This document shows, piece after piece, positions 10,472-19,476 of a stretch of DNA of 34,974 nucleotides (positions are counted from its first letter, which is position 1; every line of letters begins with the position of its first letter). The notes beneath the pieces were generated by a model. It worked only from the letters and a program-made list of their open reading frames with translations. It did no database searches and had not been told where the DNA came from. The translations under genes and the position numbers were made by a program. Where the stretch lies: the NCBI GenBank assembly GCA_029778105.1, contig JAKOQZ010000015.1, forward strand, positions 1 through 34,974. Direction: 5' to 3'. The stretch comes from Pseudomonadota bacterium (GTDB lineage Bacteria; Pseudomonadota; Alphaproteobacteria; Micropepsales; Micropepsaceae).

Positions 10472-10569
10472 TGCCATCTTGACGCGGGACGCCGCGTCGC
10501 CTCTTACAGCATAAAAATCGGGGGGAAAGTTCAGGCGGCGGCTCGGCGTTTTCGAGACTGAGGTCATGC

Positions 10570-11181
10570 ATGCCCGCCCCGCCCCCTGCCCTGGAGCACA
10601 GCCTGGCCGAAGACGCCCACGCGATCTTCATGGGCTGTCTGTTCATTTTCGTCGGCATCCTGCTGCTGCAGGCGGCCGGGCTGACGACCGGCGGCGTCGC
10701 AGGCCTCGCCCTGCTGGCGCATCACCTGACCGGAATCGCCACCCAGCTCGCCTTTTTCCTGATCAACCTGCCGTTCTATGTCTTCTCGTGGATCACCATG
10801 GGGCGCGAGTTCACGCTGAAGAGCGTGCTGGTGAACCTGATTCTGCTGGGCGCGGGCTATCTGGGACCGCTGGTGTTCCACGACCTAGTGATCGATCCCG
10901 CCTTCGCAGCCATGGGCGGGGGCACGATGCTGGGCATGGGCGTGCTGGCGCTGGCGCGGCATCAGGCCAGCGTCGGCGGCTTCACGGCCGTCTCGCTGTT
11001 CGCGCAGAAGCGCTATGGCATTTCGGCCGGCAAGGTGCAGATCGCGACGGATGTGGCGATCCTGGGCGCGGCGGCGTTCGTGATGCCGCTGCAGAGCTTT
11101 TTGCTGTCGGTGGTGAGCGCGGTGGCGATCAGCGCGGTGCTGTATTTCAACCACCGGCCGGGGCGTTACACGGGGTATTAG
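10570..11181 (+). CDS. YitT-family inner-membrane protein
   Basis: The product has 203 residues and about five to six hydrophobic helices. It matches the YitT family (DUF161) by the glycine-rich loop LLQAAGLTTGGVAGLALL, by FFLINLPFYVFSW, and by a later VGGFTAVSLFAQKRYGISAGKVQ. Family function is unknown; transport has been suggested. It lacks the C-terminal soluble DUF2179 domain found in longer members. The ATG at 10570 has GAGG upstream. A second ATG four bases earlier is in another frame. It is divergent from yqeY, with a 159-base gap. Confidence 0.85.
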   Translation: MPAPPPALEHSLAEDAHAIFMGCLFIFVGILLLQAAGLTTGGVAGLALLAHHLTGIATQLAFFLINLPFYVFSWITMGREFTLKSVLVNLILLGAGYLGPLVFHDLVIDPAFAAMGGGTMLGMGVLALARHQASVGGFTAVSLFAQKRYGISAGKVQIATDVAILGAAAFVMPLQSFLLSVVSAVAISAVLYFNHRPGRYTGY

Positions 11182-11199
11182 CCGGCTGTCCCTAATTTC

Positions 11200-11228
11200 T
11201 TGACGCGTGCCACTGCGGCGCTTAGACA
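11200..11228 (+). promoter_or_regulatory. Candidate promoter for carA
   Basis: TTGACG (11200-11205), a 17-base spacer and TAGACA (11223-11228) sit 73 bases before the carA ATG. The extended GCTTAGACAC is close to the GCTANAWC -10 type. carB has a similar arrangement. Confidence 0.5.
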
Positions 11229-11300
11229 CCCCGAAATTCCACGCGCGTTGGCTTCGACAGCGGTTTTCCGCCTCGGAGGCTTGCGGCCCGGAGATCTGAC

Positions 11301-12494
11301 ATGAGCGACGCCCCTGCCAAAACGCCCGCATCCGACGCGGGCGAGGGATTCGCGCGCAAGCCGACCGGCGTTCTGGTGCTGGCTTCGGGCGAGGTGTTCT
11401 ACGGCGAGGGCTTCGGTGCGGTCGGCGCCCAAGTCGCCGAGGTGTGCTTCAACACCGCCATGACGGGCTATCAGGAGATCCTGACAGACCCGTCCTATGC
11501 CGGGCAGATCGTCTGCTTCACCTTCCCGCATATCGGCAATGTCGGCGCAAACGGCGACGACATGGAAGCCAAGAACACCGCCGTGCGCGGCCTCATCGTG
11601 AAGGCGCGGCCGACGGCGCCATCCAACTATCGCAGCGCCACGCCCCTGCCCGACTGGCTGGCGGCGCGCGGGATCGTGGGCCTCGCCGGGATCGACACGC
11701 GGCGGCTGGCGCGGATGATCCGCGAGAACGGGATGCCGAACGGCGTGATTGCGCACGCGCCCGACGGCGTGTTCGACATCGACGCGCTGAAGGCCGAGGC
11801 CAGGGCATGGCCGGGGCTTGAGGGCATGGACCTCGCCAAGGACGTGACCACCACGCAGACCCATGGCTGGGACGAAACGCCGTGGCACTGGAACGAAGGC
11901 TATGCGGCGCGCGAGGGCGCGGCGAAGTTCAAGGTCGTGGCGATGGATTTCGGCATCAAGTCGAACATCCTGCGCGAGCTGGCAGGCATCGGCGCGGATG
12001 TCGTGGTGGTTCCTGCGAACGCGACCGCCGACGAAGTGCTGCTGCACAATCCGGACGGCGTGTTTTTGTCGAACGGCCCGGGCGACCCGGCGGCGACGGG
12101 TGAATATGCGGTGCCGGCGATCAAGGCGCTGATCGAGGCGGGCAAGCCGGTGTTCGGCATCTGCCTCGGCCATCAGATGCTGGGTCTCGCGGCGGGCGCC
12201 ACGACCAAGAAGATGGCGCAGGGCCATCACGGCGCGAACCACCCGGTGAAGGACACGACCACCGGCAAGGTGGAGATCACCTCGATGAACCACGGATTCA
12301 CCGTGGATGCGGCGAGCCTGCCCGCCAATGTGGTGGAGACGCATGTGTCGCTGTTCGACGGATCGAATTGCGGCATCGCGTGGACCGACAAGCCGGTATT
12401 TGGCGTGCAGTATCACCCGGAAGCCTCGCCCGGACCGCATGACAGCCATTACCTGTTCCAGCGCTTTGCGAAGCTGATGGCGAAGGGCAGCTAG
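11301..12494 (+). CDS. carA: Carbamoyl-phosphate synthase small (glutaminase) subunit CarA
   Basis: CarA hydrolyses glutamine and passes ammonia to CarB for carbamoyl phosphate, the precursor of pyrimidines and arginine. The product is 397 residues. The N-terminal CPSase domain is recognised by YGEGFGAVGAQVAEVCFNTAMTGYQE (split by family convention around residues 34-60). The class I glutamine amidotransferase domain begins near 210. It has the nucleophile Cys288 in GICLGHQ and the His372/Glu374 pair in YHPEASPGPHD. A ~20-residue N-terminal extension precedes the usual start. The ATG at 11301 has CGGAG upstream. carA is not adjacent to carB: 1.8 kb of opposite-strand genes lies between them. 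Confidence 0.97.
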   Translation: MSDAPAKTPASDAGEGFARKPTGVLVLASGEVFYGEGFGAVGAQVAEVCFNTAMTGYQEILTDPSYAGQIVCFTFPHIGNVGANGDDMEAKNTAVRGLIVKARPTAPSNYRSATPLPDWLAARGIVGLAGIDTRRLARMIRENGMPNGVIAHAPDGVFDIDALKAEARAWPGLEGMDLAKDVTTTQTHGWDETPWHWNEGYAAREGAAKFKVVAMDFGIKSNILRELAGIGADVVVVPANATADEVLLHNPDGVFLSNGPGDPAATGEYAVPAIKALIEAGKPVFGICLGHQMLGLAAGATTKKMAQGHHGANHPVKDTTTGKVEITSMNHGFTVDAASLPANVVETHVSLFDGSNCGIAWTDKPVFGVQYHPEASPGPHDSHYLFQRFAKLMAKGS

Positions 12495-12511
12495 CGCTGC
12501 GTCGGCGGCCC

Positions 12512-12541
12512 TCTGGATTCCGGCTCAAGGCCGGGATGACA
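12512..12541. repeat. Intergenic repeat of the GTCATCCCGGC...GGAATCCAG type
   Basis: The minus-strand reading TGTCATCCCGGCCTTGAGCC followed by GGAATCCAGA is the familiar dispersed palindromic element of alphaproteobacterial intergenic regions. Its imperfect arms are CCCGGCCTTGAGCCGG. It lies in the 76-base gap between convergent carA and the 109-residue hypothetical gene, where it could serve as a bidirectional terminator. Confidence 0.7.
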
Positions 12542-12570
12542 GACGTGGCGCGGCTGGGGACAGCGAAGTT

Positions 12571-12900
12571 CTAGCGCCGCGCGAGCGCCTCGTTCACGCC
12601 GGCGAGAAAGTCGTCGGCTTTCTCGGACGCCGTCTTCTGCGGCTTGGGCGGTTTCGGGGCGCGGGGCGCGCGCTCCTTCGCCGCTTTCTCGGGGCGCGGC
12701 GTTTCGGCCTTTTCCGGCTTCTCGACCGTTCGTTTCTTGCCGTCGCGGCGGGCGGCGATTTCGGTTTCGAGCAGCGGCAGCAATTCGAGCGCCTGATCGC
12801 GCTGTTTGCCGGGCGCGCCCGCCGCCAGCCGCGCGGCGTTATCGTGCAGGCGCGTCAGTTCGGGCAGCGTCATCGATGGCAGGCGGGCGGCGATGGACAT
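12571..12900 (-). CDS. Hypothetical protein with helical N-domain and basic Pro/Lys/Ala linker
   Basis: I do not recognise a named family. The 109-residue protein has three parts. An N-terminal helical segment (residues 1-53) reads SMTLPELTRLHDNAARLAAG ... LELLPLLETEIAARR. A highly charged, Lys/Pro/Ala/Glu-rich linker spans about 54-91. A short C-terminal helix reads SEKADDFLAGVNEALARR. The layout suggests two short interaction helices tethered by a disordered linker, with possible nucleic-acid affinity from the basic stretch, which is inference. GGAG lies seven bases before the ATG at 12900, supporting translation. It is on the same strand as the RHH/SPFH pair but 88 bases away. Confidence 0.65.
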   Translation of the reverse strand: MSIAARLPSMTLPELTRLHDNAARLAAGAPGKQRDQALELLPLLETEIAARRDGKKRTVEKPEKAETPRPEKAAKERAPRAPKPPKPQKTASEKADDFLAGVNEALARR

Positions 12901-12988
12901 GGCGTCTCCAATGGCGTGCGCCTCGTTAGGAGAGTCGCCGCACGGATGCCAGAGCCATGACGGGCCGCGCGGCGCAACAGAGCGCGCG

Positions 12989-13180
12989 TCAGGCGGACGG
13001 ATCGTCTTCCTGAACGGGATCGGCGGGGCGCGCTTTCAGCCGCCCCGCCCGCCTCAGCGCGTCGCGCAGGACATATTCCACCTGACCATTGACGCTGCGC
13101 AGTTCGTCATCCGCCCAGCGCTGGAGCGCCTCCATCACGTCGGCGCCCAGGCGGAGGGCGAATGGCTTTTTCTCGGCCAC
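12989..13180 (-). CDS. Ribbon-helix-helix (Arc-like) DNA-binding protein
   Basis: This 63-residue protein reads KKPFALRLGADVMEALQRWA DDELRSVNGQVEYVLRDALR in two parts. The pattern is a beta-strand (PFALRLG) followed by two helices with the turn RSVNGQVEYVLRDALRRAG, as in Arc/HicB-type ribbon-helix-helix repressors. The C-terminal PADPVQEDDPSA is an acidic tail. Its start is a GTG at 13180, only nine bases from the SPFH stop at 13187-13189, so the two genes form an operon. RHH proteins usually dimerise and bind short tandem or inverted sites. The TGATATC repeats upstream of the SPFH gene are natural candidates. Confidence 0.8.
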   Translation of the reverse strand: MAEKKPFALRLGADVMEALQRWADDELRSVNGQVEYVLRDALRRAGRLKARPADPVQEDDPSA

Positions 13181-13186
13181 CCTGCC

Positions 13187-14053
13187 CTAGCCGTAAATGC
13201 TGCCGGTGTTGACGACCGGCTGCGTGCCGCGGTCGCCGCAGAGCACGACGAGAAGGTTGGAGACCATCGCCGCCTTGCGTTCGTCGTCGAGCGTGACGAC
13301 ATCGCGCTCGGCGAGCTGCTGCAGCGCCATCTCGACCATCGAGACCGCGCCTTCCACGATGCGCGTGCGGGCCGAGATGATGGCGCTGGCCTGCTGGCGC
13401 TGAAGCATGGCCTGGGCCACCTCGGGCGCGAAGGCGAGATGGGTGATGCGAGCCTCGATCACCTTGACGCCCGCGCTGGCGAGGCGCTCCTGCACCTCTT
13501 CGCGCAGCCGCTCGGCGATCTCTGCATGATGGCTGCGCAGCGAGACCGCGCCCGTGTCGTGCGAGTCGTAGGGGAAGGACTGCGCCATCTGGCGGAGCGC
13601 CGATTCCGACTGGATCTTCACGAAGTCCACATAGTCGTCGACCAGGAACAGCGCCTCGGCCGTATCGACCACCTGCCAGACGACGACCGCGGCGATCTCG
13701 ATGGGATTGCCCTCAAGATCGTTCACCTTGAGCTTGGAGGATTCGAAATTGCGCACGCGCACCGAGACCGCCTTTTTCGTGTAGAACGGATTGACGTAGC
13801 GCGGGCCGGCATCGTGAACCGTGCCGACATAGCGCCCGAAGAACTGAAGCACCTTGGCTTCGTTGGGCGCGACCGTGAAGAAGCCCACCATCGCGGCCGC
13901 CGCCGTCGCGAAGATGAGCGCCGCCGGCACAATCTGCGCCGGCGATTTGAGCTTGATGCCGTAAACGAGCCAGGCGAGCGCCGCGAGCGCGACGACGGCC
14001 AGGCCGAGAAGCGCCGGGATGCCGGGCGCTGCGGTGTAGGTGCGTTCTTTCAT
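13187..14053 (-). CDS. SPFH/band-7 (stomatin-prohibitin) domain membrane protein
   Basis: This membrane-scaffold family protein has 288 residues when started at ATG 14053, which has GGAGG five bases upstream. The track start at 14065 lacks such a site. Two hydrophobic helices (about 11-33 and 41-63) anchor it. The SPFH domain follows with [58 protein letters not shown] and [17 protein letters not shown] helical region ([24 protein letters not shown]) leads to [18 protein letters not shown], the usual oligomerisation tail. Such proteins organise membrane microdomains or protease complexes, and the specific role here is unknown. It is co-transcribed with the RHH gene and divergent from carB. 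Confidence 0.88.
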   Translation of the reverse strand: MKERTYTAAPGIPALLGLAVVALAALAWLVYGIKLKSPAQIVPAALIFATAAAAMVGFFTVAPNEAKVLQFFGRYVGTVHDAGPRYVNPFYTKKAVSVRVRNFESSKLKVNDLEGNPIEIAAVVVWQVVDTAEALFLVDDYVDFVKIQSESALRQMAQSFPYDSHDTGAVSLRSHHAEIAERLREEVQERLASAGVKVIEARITHLAFAPEVAQAMLQRQQASAIISARTRIVEGAVSMVEMALQQLAERDVVTLDDERKAAMVSNLLVVLCGDRGTQPVVNTGSIYG

Positions 14054-14075
14054 GATCCCCTCCATCGAATTACGG

Positions 14076-14094
14076 TGATATCGCTATGATATCA
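14076..14094 (-). promoter_or_regulatory. Tandem TGATATC sites upstream of SPFH-RHH operon (candidate operator)
   Basis: TGATATC occurs at 14076-14082 and again, extended to the palindrome ATGATATCAT, at 14086-14095. The two copies begin 11 bases apart, one helical turn, and lie 23-41 bases before the SPFH ATG. The surroundings are strongly GC-rich, so this AT-rich repeat stands out. Binding by the RHH protein of the operon is inferred. Confidence 0.5.
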
Positions 14095-14217
14095 TTTCAA
14101 CGGAGTCGAGTGAGGTCGGTCACAGGTTGGCGCGCGATCTGGCTGCGCAGTCATTCGCCGCCACGAACGTCAAAATTCGGCACGGTTTGCCCCGGAACCC
14201 CATTTCTTTTTCCGCGC

Positions 14218-14246
14218 TTGCGAAAGGCGGCCCGTCGCTCTAGACG
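14218..14246 (+). promoter_or_regulatory. Candidate promoter for carB
   Basis: TTGCGA (14218-14223), 17 bases and TAGACG (14241-14246) lie 77 bases before the carB ATG. Spacing, -10 sequence and distance to the gene are close to those of the carA candidate. The rest of the 269-base gap between the SPFH gene and carB shows only the TGATATC sites. Confidence 0.45.
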
Positions 14247-14322
14247 ATCCGCTTAACCCACATTCCGGATTCCCCCGCCGCGCGCTCCGGCCGCGCGACG
14301 TGGCGCGCGCGCGAGGACTGCC

Positions 14323-17300
14323 ATGCCCAAACGGACCGACCTTGAGGCGATCCTGATCATCGGAGCTGGCCCTATCGTCATCGGGCAGGCCTGCGAATTC
14401 GACTATTCCGGCGTTCAGGCGTGCAAGGCGCTGCGGGCCGAGGGCTATCGCATCATCCTGGTGAATTCGAACCCGGCGACGATCATGACGGACCCGGACG
14501 TCGCTGACGCCACCTATATCGAGCCGATCACGCCGGAGTTCGTCGAGAAGATCATCGCGCGCGAGCGTCCGCTTGTGAAAGGCGGCTTCGCCGTGCTGCC
14601 GACCATGGGCGGGCAGACGGCGCTGAACTGCGCGCTGGCGCTCGACAAGTCGGGCGTGCTGACGAAATACGATGTCGAGCTGATCGGCGCGAAGGCCGAG
14701 GCCATCGACAAGGCGGAAGACCGCCTGAAATTCCGCGAGGCGATGGACAAGATCGGGCTGGAGAGTCCGCGTTCGGCCATCGCAACCTCGCGTCAGGAAG
14801 CGCTGGATGCGCTGGGTCATGTGGGCCTGCCCGCGATCATCCGCCCGAGCTTCACGCTGGGCGGCATGGGCGGCGGCATCGCCTATAACAAGGAAGAGTT
14901 CATCGAGATCATCGACCGCGGTCTCGACGCCTCGCCCGTGGGTGAGGTGCTGGTCGAGGAAAGCGTGCTCGGCTGGAAGGAGTATGAGATGGAGGTCGTC
15001 CGCGACAAGGCGGACAACTGCATCATCATCTGCTCGATCGAGAACGTCGACCCGATGGGCGTGCATACCGGCGACAGCATCACCGTCGCCCCTGCCCTGA
15101 CGCTGACCGACAAGGAATACCAGATCATGCGCAACGCCTCGATCGCGGTGCTGCGCGAGATCGGCGTGGAGACCGGCGGCTCGAACGTGCAGTTCGCGGT
15201 GAACCCGCGCGACGGCCGTCTGGTCGTCATCGAGATGAACCCGCGCGTGTCGCGCTCGTCGGCGCTGGCCTCCAAAGCGACGGGCTTTCCCATCGCCAAG
15301 GTCGCGGCGCGGCTGGCGGTCGGCTACACGCTGGATGAGCTGGAGAACGACATCACCGGCGCGACGCCGGCGGCGTTCGAGCCGACCATCGACTATATCG
15401 TCACCAAGATCCCGCGCTTCGCGTTCGAGAAATTCCCCGGCGCCGAGCCGCTGCTCTCGACCTCGATGAAGAGCGTCGGCGAAGTGATGGCGATCGGCCG
15501 CACCTTCCACGAGAGCCTGCAGAAGGCGCTGCGCGGGCTGGAGACCGGGCTTTGCGGCCTGGACGAAATCGACATTCCGGGTCTGGGCCGCGGCGACGAC
15601 AAGAACGCGATCCGCGCCGAACTGTCGCGCGCGACGCCCGACCGGCTGCGCGTGGTGGCGCAGGCGATCCGGCACGGCCTGACGACCGACGAGATCAACG
15701 CGGCCTGCCATTTCGATCCCTGGTTCATCGAGCGCCTGCGCGAGATCGTCGACGCGGAGAAGCAGGTGCGCTCGCACGGCCTGCCCGAGAGCGCCGGCGA
15801 TATCCGCGCCCTGAAGGCGATGGGCTTTTCCGACAAGCGGCTGGCGCAGCTTGTCGGGGCGACGGAAGACGCGGTGGCGCAGCGCCGCCGGGCGCTGGGC
15901 GTGACGCCGGTCTTCAAGCGCATCGACACCTGCGCGGCCGAGTTCCGCGCCAAGACGCCCTATATGTATTCGACCTATGAGGCGCCGGCCTTCGGCGCGG
16001 CGGAATGCGAGAGCGAACCGTCGGGCGCGAAGAAGGTGATCATCCTGGGCGGCGGGCCGAACCGCATCGGCCAGGGGATCGAGTTCGATTATTGCTGCGT
16101 TCATGCCGCCTTCGCGATGCGCGATGCGGGCCTTGAATCCATCATGGTCAACTGCAACCCGGAGACCGTCTCCACCGACTACGACACGTCGGACCGGCTC
16201 TATTTCGAGCCGCTGACCGCCGAAGATGTGATCGAGCTGGTGCGCAAGGAGCAGTCGAACGGCGAAGTGCTGGGGCTCATCGTCCAGTTCGGCGGGCAGA
16301 CGCCGCTGAAGCTGGCGCGCGCGCTGGAAGCGGCCGGCATTCCCATTCTGGGCACCTCTCCCGACGCCATCGACGCTGCCGAGGATCGCAAGCGCTTCCA
16401 GGCTCTGCTTGAGGAGCTGAACCTGAAACAGCCGCGCAACGGCACGGCGATGACCGACGCAGGCGTTCTGCAGGTGGCGCGCGAGATCGGCTATCCGGTG
16501 GTGATCCGCCCCTCCTATGTTCTGGGCGGGCGCGGCATGGCCATCGTGCGCGACGAAGAGCACATGCACGAGACGCTGACGGGCAGCGACATCTTCCAGA
16601 TCGGCGGCGATGCGCCGGTGCTGATCGACGGCTATCTGTCGCGCGCCGTGGAAGTGGACGTCGACTGCATCGCCGACGACAGGGACGTCTATATCGCTGG
16701 CGTCATGGAGCATATCGAGGAAGCCGGCATCCATTCCGGCGACAGCGCCTGCTCGCTGCCGACCAATACGCTGAAGGGCGACATGGTAGCCGAGCTGGAG
16801 CGCCAGACGGCGGCCATGGCCAAAGCGTTGGGCGTGCGCGGCCTGATGAACGTGCAGTTCGCGATCCAGGACGGCGTCGTCTATGTGCTGGAAGTGAACC
16901 CCCGCGCCAGCCGCACAGTGCCGTTCGTCGCCAAGACCATCGGCTATCAGATCGCCAAGATCGCGGCGCGGGTGATGGCGGGCGAAAGCCTCGCCTCGTT
17001 CGGCCTGAAGAAGAAGGCGCTGAAGCATATCGCGGTGAAGGAAGCGGTCTTCCCGTTCGCCCGCTTCCCCGGCGTCGACACGATCCTGGGGCCGGAGATG
17101 CGCTCGACCGGCGAGGTGATGGGGCTGGACACCGCGTTCGACCGCGCCTTCGCCAAGTCGCAGATCGCGGGCGGCACGATCGTTCCCTCGGAAGGCACGG
17201 CCTTTGTCAGCGTGCGCGAGGACGACAAGCCGTTCATCGTTGAGCCGGTGAAGCGGCTGCTGGAGATGGGCTTCAAAGTGATCGCGACCGGCGGCACGCA

Positions 17301-17583
17301 GAGCTATCTGGCCGAGCGCGGACTGCAGGTGGAGCGCATCAACAAGGTGCTGGAAGGCCGCCCGCATATCGTCGATGCGATGAAGAACGGCGACGTGCAG
17401 CTGGTGTTCAACACCACCGAGGGCGCGCAGGCGCTGAAAGACAGCTTTACGCTGCGCCGGACGGCGCTGCTGATGAAGATCCCCTACTACACCACCGTCG
17501 CCGGCGCGGCGGCGGCGACTTTGGGGATCGCCTCGGTGAAGGCCGGGGCGCTGGATGTGGCGCCGTTGCAGAGCTACGGCTGA
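14323..17583 (+). CDS. carB: Carbamoyl-phosphate synthase large subunit CarB
   Basis: CarB makes carbamoyl phosphate from bicarbonate, ATP and the ammonia supplied by CarA. The 1086-residue chain is full length. The first half phosphorylates bicarbonate ([20 protein letters not shown] at the start, ATP-grasp loop [15 protein letters not shown], and [18 protein letters not shown]). The oligomerisation region lies in the middle. The second half repeats the layout ([46 protein letters not shown]). The C-terminal MGS-like domain ([18 protein letters not shown]) is the allosteric region that binds UMP and ornithine in the family. The ATG at 14323 has GAGGA upstream. An 1150-codon antisense frame is a composition artefact. 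Confidence 0.98.
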   Translation: MPKRTDLEAILIIGAGPIVIGQACEFDYSGVQACKALRAEGYRIILVNSNPATIMTDPDVADATYIEPITPEFVEKIIARERPLVKGGFAVLPTMGGQTALNCALALDKSGVLTKYDVELIGAKAEAIDKAEDRLKFREAMDKIGLESPRSAIATSRQEALDALGHVGLPAIIRPSFTLGGMGGGIAYNKEEFIEIIDRGLDASPVGEVLVEESVLGWKEYEMEVVRDKADNCIIICSIENVDPMGVHTGDSITVAPALTLTDKEYQIMRNASIAVLREIGVETGGSNVQFAVNPRDGRLVVIEMNPRVSRSSALASKATGFPIAKVAARLAVGYTLDELENDITGATPAAFEPTIDYIVTKIPRFAFEKFPGAEPLLSTSMKSVGEVMAIGRTFHESLQKALRGLETGLCGLDEIDIPGLGRGDDKNAIRAELSRATPDRLRVVAQAIRHGLTTDEINAACHFDPWFIERLREIVDAEKQVRSHGLPESAGDIRALKAMGFSDKRLAQLVGATEDAVAQRRRALGVTPVFKRIDTCAAEFRAKTPYMYSTYEAPAFGAAECESEPSGAKKVIILGGGPNRIGQGIEFDYCCVHAAFAMRDAGLESIMVNCNPETVSTDYDTSDRLYFEPLTAEDVIELVRKEQSNGEVLGLIVQFGGQTPLKLARALEAAGIPILGTSPDAIDAAEDRKRFQALLEELNLKQPRNGTAMTDAGVLQVAREIGYPVVIRPSYVLGGRGMAIVRDEEHMHETLTGSDIFQIGGDAPVLIDGYLSRAVEVDVDCIADDRDVYIAGVMEHIEEAGIHSGDSACSLPTNTLKGDMVAELERQTAAMAKALGVRGLMNVQFAIQDGVVYVLEVNPRASRTVPFVAKTIGYQIAKIAARVMAGESLASFGLKKKALKHIAVKEAVFPFARFPGVDTILGPEMRSTGEVMGLDTAFDRAFAKSQIAGGTIVPSEGTAFVSVREDDKPFIVEPVKRLLEMGFKVIATGGTQSYLAERGLQVERINKVLEGRPHIVDAMKNGDVQLVFNTTEGAQALKDSFTLRRTALLMKIPYYTTVAGAAAATLGIASVKAGALDVAPLQSYG

Positions 17584-17911
17584 GCCCCGCGCGACGGGCC
17601 TGCGCGCGGCGCAAAGGAACAATTATAGAATCTCGGCTTTCGCGCCGGGGGCGCGGCCTTGCTAATAAAATGTCGCAAAATCAGAGATTTAGTTCGCCTT
17701 TGCGCAAGACTCTTGCAGTCGCCCCAAGGCGGCACTAGCTTTTCGCGCCTGTGCTGCGCCGGTTCCGGGGCAGCAGATGACACGAGTATCGGCCCGGCCG
17801 TTCGCCATTTTCACGAGCCCTGACCGCCCTTCGCGAGGCCCGCGCCGCGCGAAAGAGCGGTTTTGACGCTCCGAAGGCGGCCTGACCGGGCATTTGGAGT
17901 CGAGGAGTGCC
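17584..17911. other. 328-base non-coding stretch between carB and greA
   Basis: No gene is supported here. The stretch starts with a small GC stem (CCGCGCG...CGCGCGG, 17587-17609) and a second one (CGCGCC GGG GGCGCG, 17641-17655). Neither is followed by a T run, so termination after carB is uncertain. The AT-richer part (17620-17695) has no feature I can name. The promoter candidate at 17713-17741 is described separately. Confidence 0.5.
17713..17741 (+). promoter_or_regulatory. Candidate promoter for greA
   Basis: TTGCAG (17713-17718) and TAGCTT (17736-17741) are separated by 17 bases, about 170 bases before the greA ATG. It is the best housekeeping-like pair I find in the 328-base gap, but the long leader makes it uncertain. 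Confidence 0.35.
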
Positions 17912-18385
17912 ATGGAACGCGTACCCATGACGGCGTCGGGGCTGGTAAAGCTGGAAGACGAGGTCAAGAACCTGAAGCATGTGGAGCGCCCGGCCGTGAT
18001 CCGCGCGATCGCGGAAGCGCGCGCGCATGGCGACCTGTCCGAAAACGCCGAATATCACGCCGCCAAGGAACGCCAGGGCTTCATCGAAGGCCGCATCCAG
18101 GAGCTGGAAGACATCATCGGCCGCGCCCAGGTGATCGACCCCGCCAAGCTGAGCGGCAACACCGTGAAGTTCGGCGCCACCGTCACGGTGGTGGATGAGG
18201 ACACCGACAAGGAAGCGACCTATCAGATCGTCGGCGACATGGAAGCCGACCTGAAGCTGAAGCGGATCTCGCTGTCTTCGCCCATCGCGCGCGCCCTGAT
18301 CGGCAAGAGCGTGGGCGACAGCGTCGAGGTCGCGGCCCCCGGCGGCGCGAAGAGCTACGAGATCGTCAAGGTCAAGTACGTCTGA
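17912..18385 (+). CDS. greA: Transcription elongation factor GreA
   Basis: GreA enters the RNA polymerase secondary channel and stimulates transcript cleavage in stalled complexes. The 157-residue product is standard length when started at ATG 17912, with GAGGAG five bases upstream. The track start at 17894 adds six residues. The N-terminal coiled coil ([30 protein letters not shown], given as family reading) ends in the catalytic acidic tip [16 protein letters not shown]. The C-terminal FKBP-like domain includes [21 protein letters not shown] and [14 protein letters not shown]. The lpcC-like gene begins 16 bases downstream, so both may share a transcript. Confidence 0.97.
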   Translation: MERVPMTASGLVKLEDEVKNLKHVERPAVIRAIAEARAHGDLSENAEYHAAKERQGFIEGRIQELEDIIGRAQVIDPAKLSGNTVKFGATVTVVDEDTDKEATYQIVGDMEADLKLKRISLSSPIARALIGKSVGDSVEVAAPGGAKSYEIVKVKYV

Positions 18386-18401
18386 GACGCGGCCGGCTTC
18401 G

Positions 18402-19469
18402 ATGACCGCGGCCGACCTTCGCCAGATCGCGGCCGTCGCGCCCAACCTTCACTATCGCTATTCGGGCGTGACGGCGTCGATCGTCGCCATCGTGCCGGAG
18501 CAGGCCAAGACGCTGGCCATCGCCAGCGTCGGCCCGCATCTGCCCGCGCAGGTGCCGCGCATTGCGTTTCGCCAGATCCTGACGCGCGGCTGGTCGCGGC
18601 CGCCGGGCGGGCGCAAGAAGCGCATCTGGCACGCCCGCCGGAATGACGAAATGCTGATCGGCGTGGCGCTGCGCTATATCCTGCGCCAGCCTTGGATTCT
18701 GGTGTTCTCCAGCGTCGCGCAGCGCAAGCGCACCGGACTGACCAAATGGCTGATGCGCCGCATGGATGCGATCGTCAGCCCGTCGGAATACTCGGCCGCC
18801 TTCTGCGAAGGGCCGGTCGATATCGTCCATCACGGCGTCGATACGGCGAAGTTCAACCCCGCACCGGATCGCGCGGCGGCATGGGCGGAGACGGGGCTGC
18901 CGGGCAAATATGGCGTCGGCGTCTTCGGGCGCGTCCGCCATCAGAAGGGTTCCGACCTCTTCATCGAGGCGATGATCCGTCTGTTGCCCAACTATCCCGC
19001 ATGGACCGCCGTGGTGACGGGGCTGATGGCGCCGGAGGAAACCGGCTTCATCGCAGGCCTCAAGGCGCGCATCGCCGAGGCGGGGCTGGAGAATCGCATC
19101 GCCCTGCTGGGCGAGCGGCCGCAGGAGGAAGTGCCGCTCTGGTTCAGGCGGGTCTCGCTCTATGTCGCTCCCATGCGCAATGAAGGCTTCGGCCTGACGC
19201 CGCTGGAGGCGATGTCGTCCGGGGCGGCGGTGGTCGCGACACGAACCGGCGCCGCGCCCTATCTGGTGGCCGAAGGCGTCACCGGCACCATCGTGCCGAC
19301 GGGCGACCTCGAGGCGCTTGTGGCGGCGATCGAGCCGTTTCTCGCCGACCCCGAAAAGGCGGCCGCGTTCGGCCGCGCGGGCCGCGAAAAAGCCGTCGCG
19401 CACCATTCGATCGCCACCGAGGCGGCCGAGATGAATGCCGTGTATGAACGGCTCTGGAGAGAAGCGTAA
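18402..19469 (+). CDS. lpcC: GT4-family LPS core mannosyltransferase, LpcC-like
   Basis: This 355-residue glycosyltransferase has the GT-B layout. The N-terminal half carries APNLHYRYSGVTASIVAIVP and the region RIWHARRNDEMLIGVALR, which I recognise from rhizobial LpcC, the mannosyltransferase that builds on Kdo in the LPS inner core. The C-terminal half binds the sugar nucleotide: GVFGRVRHQKGSDLFIEAM and the E-x7-E motif in EGFGLTPLEAMSSGAAVVATR. It acts at the cytoplasmic face of the inner membrane. The start ATG at 18402 lies 16 bases after greA, with no strong ribosome site. The MFS gene follows after 7 bases. The LpcC assignment is from motif memory; the GT4 fold is certain. Confidence 0.82.
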   Translation: MTAADLRQIAAVAPNLHYRYSGVTASIVAIVPEQAKTLAIASVGPHLPAQVPRIAFRQILTRGWSRPPGGRKKRIWHARRNDEMLIGVALRYILRQPWILVFSSVAQRKRTGLTKWLMRRMDAIVSPSEYSAAFCEGPVDIVHHGVDTAKFNPAPDRAAAWAETGLPGKYGVGVFGRVRHQKGSDLFIEAMIRLLPNYPAWTAVVTGLMAPEETGFIAGLKARIAEAGLENRIALLGERPQEEVPLWFRRVSLYVAPMRNEGFGLTPLEAMSSGAAVVATRTGAAPYLVAEGVTGTIVPTGDLEALVAAIEPFLADPEKAAAFGRAGREKAVAHHSIATEAAEMNAVYERLWREA

Positions 19470-19476
19470 GCCTCAC

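Noticed and set aside
11178-12449. 423-codon minus-strand ORF across carA
   Set aside because: Antisense shadow with His/Arg-rich composition; carA is certain.
14170-17622. 1150-codon minus-strand ORF across carB
   Set aside because: It lies exactly antisense to carB, which has every expected motif. In GC-rich genes the antisense frame often lacks stops, and the product is Arg/His/Asp-rich with no recognisable domain.
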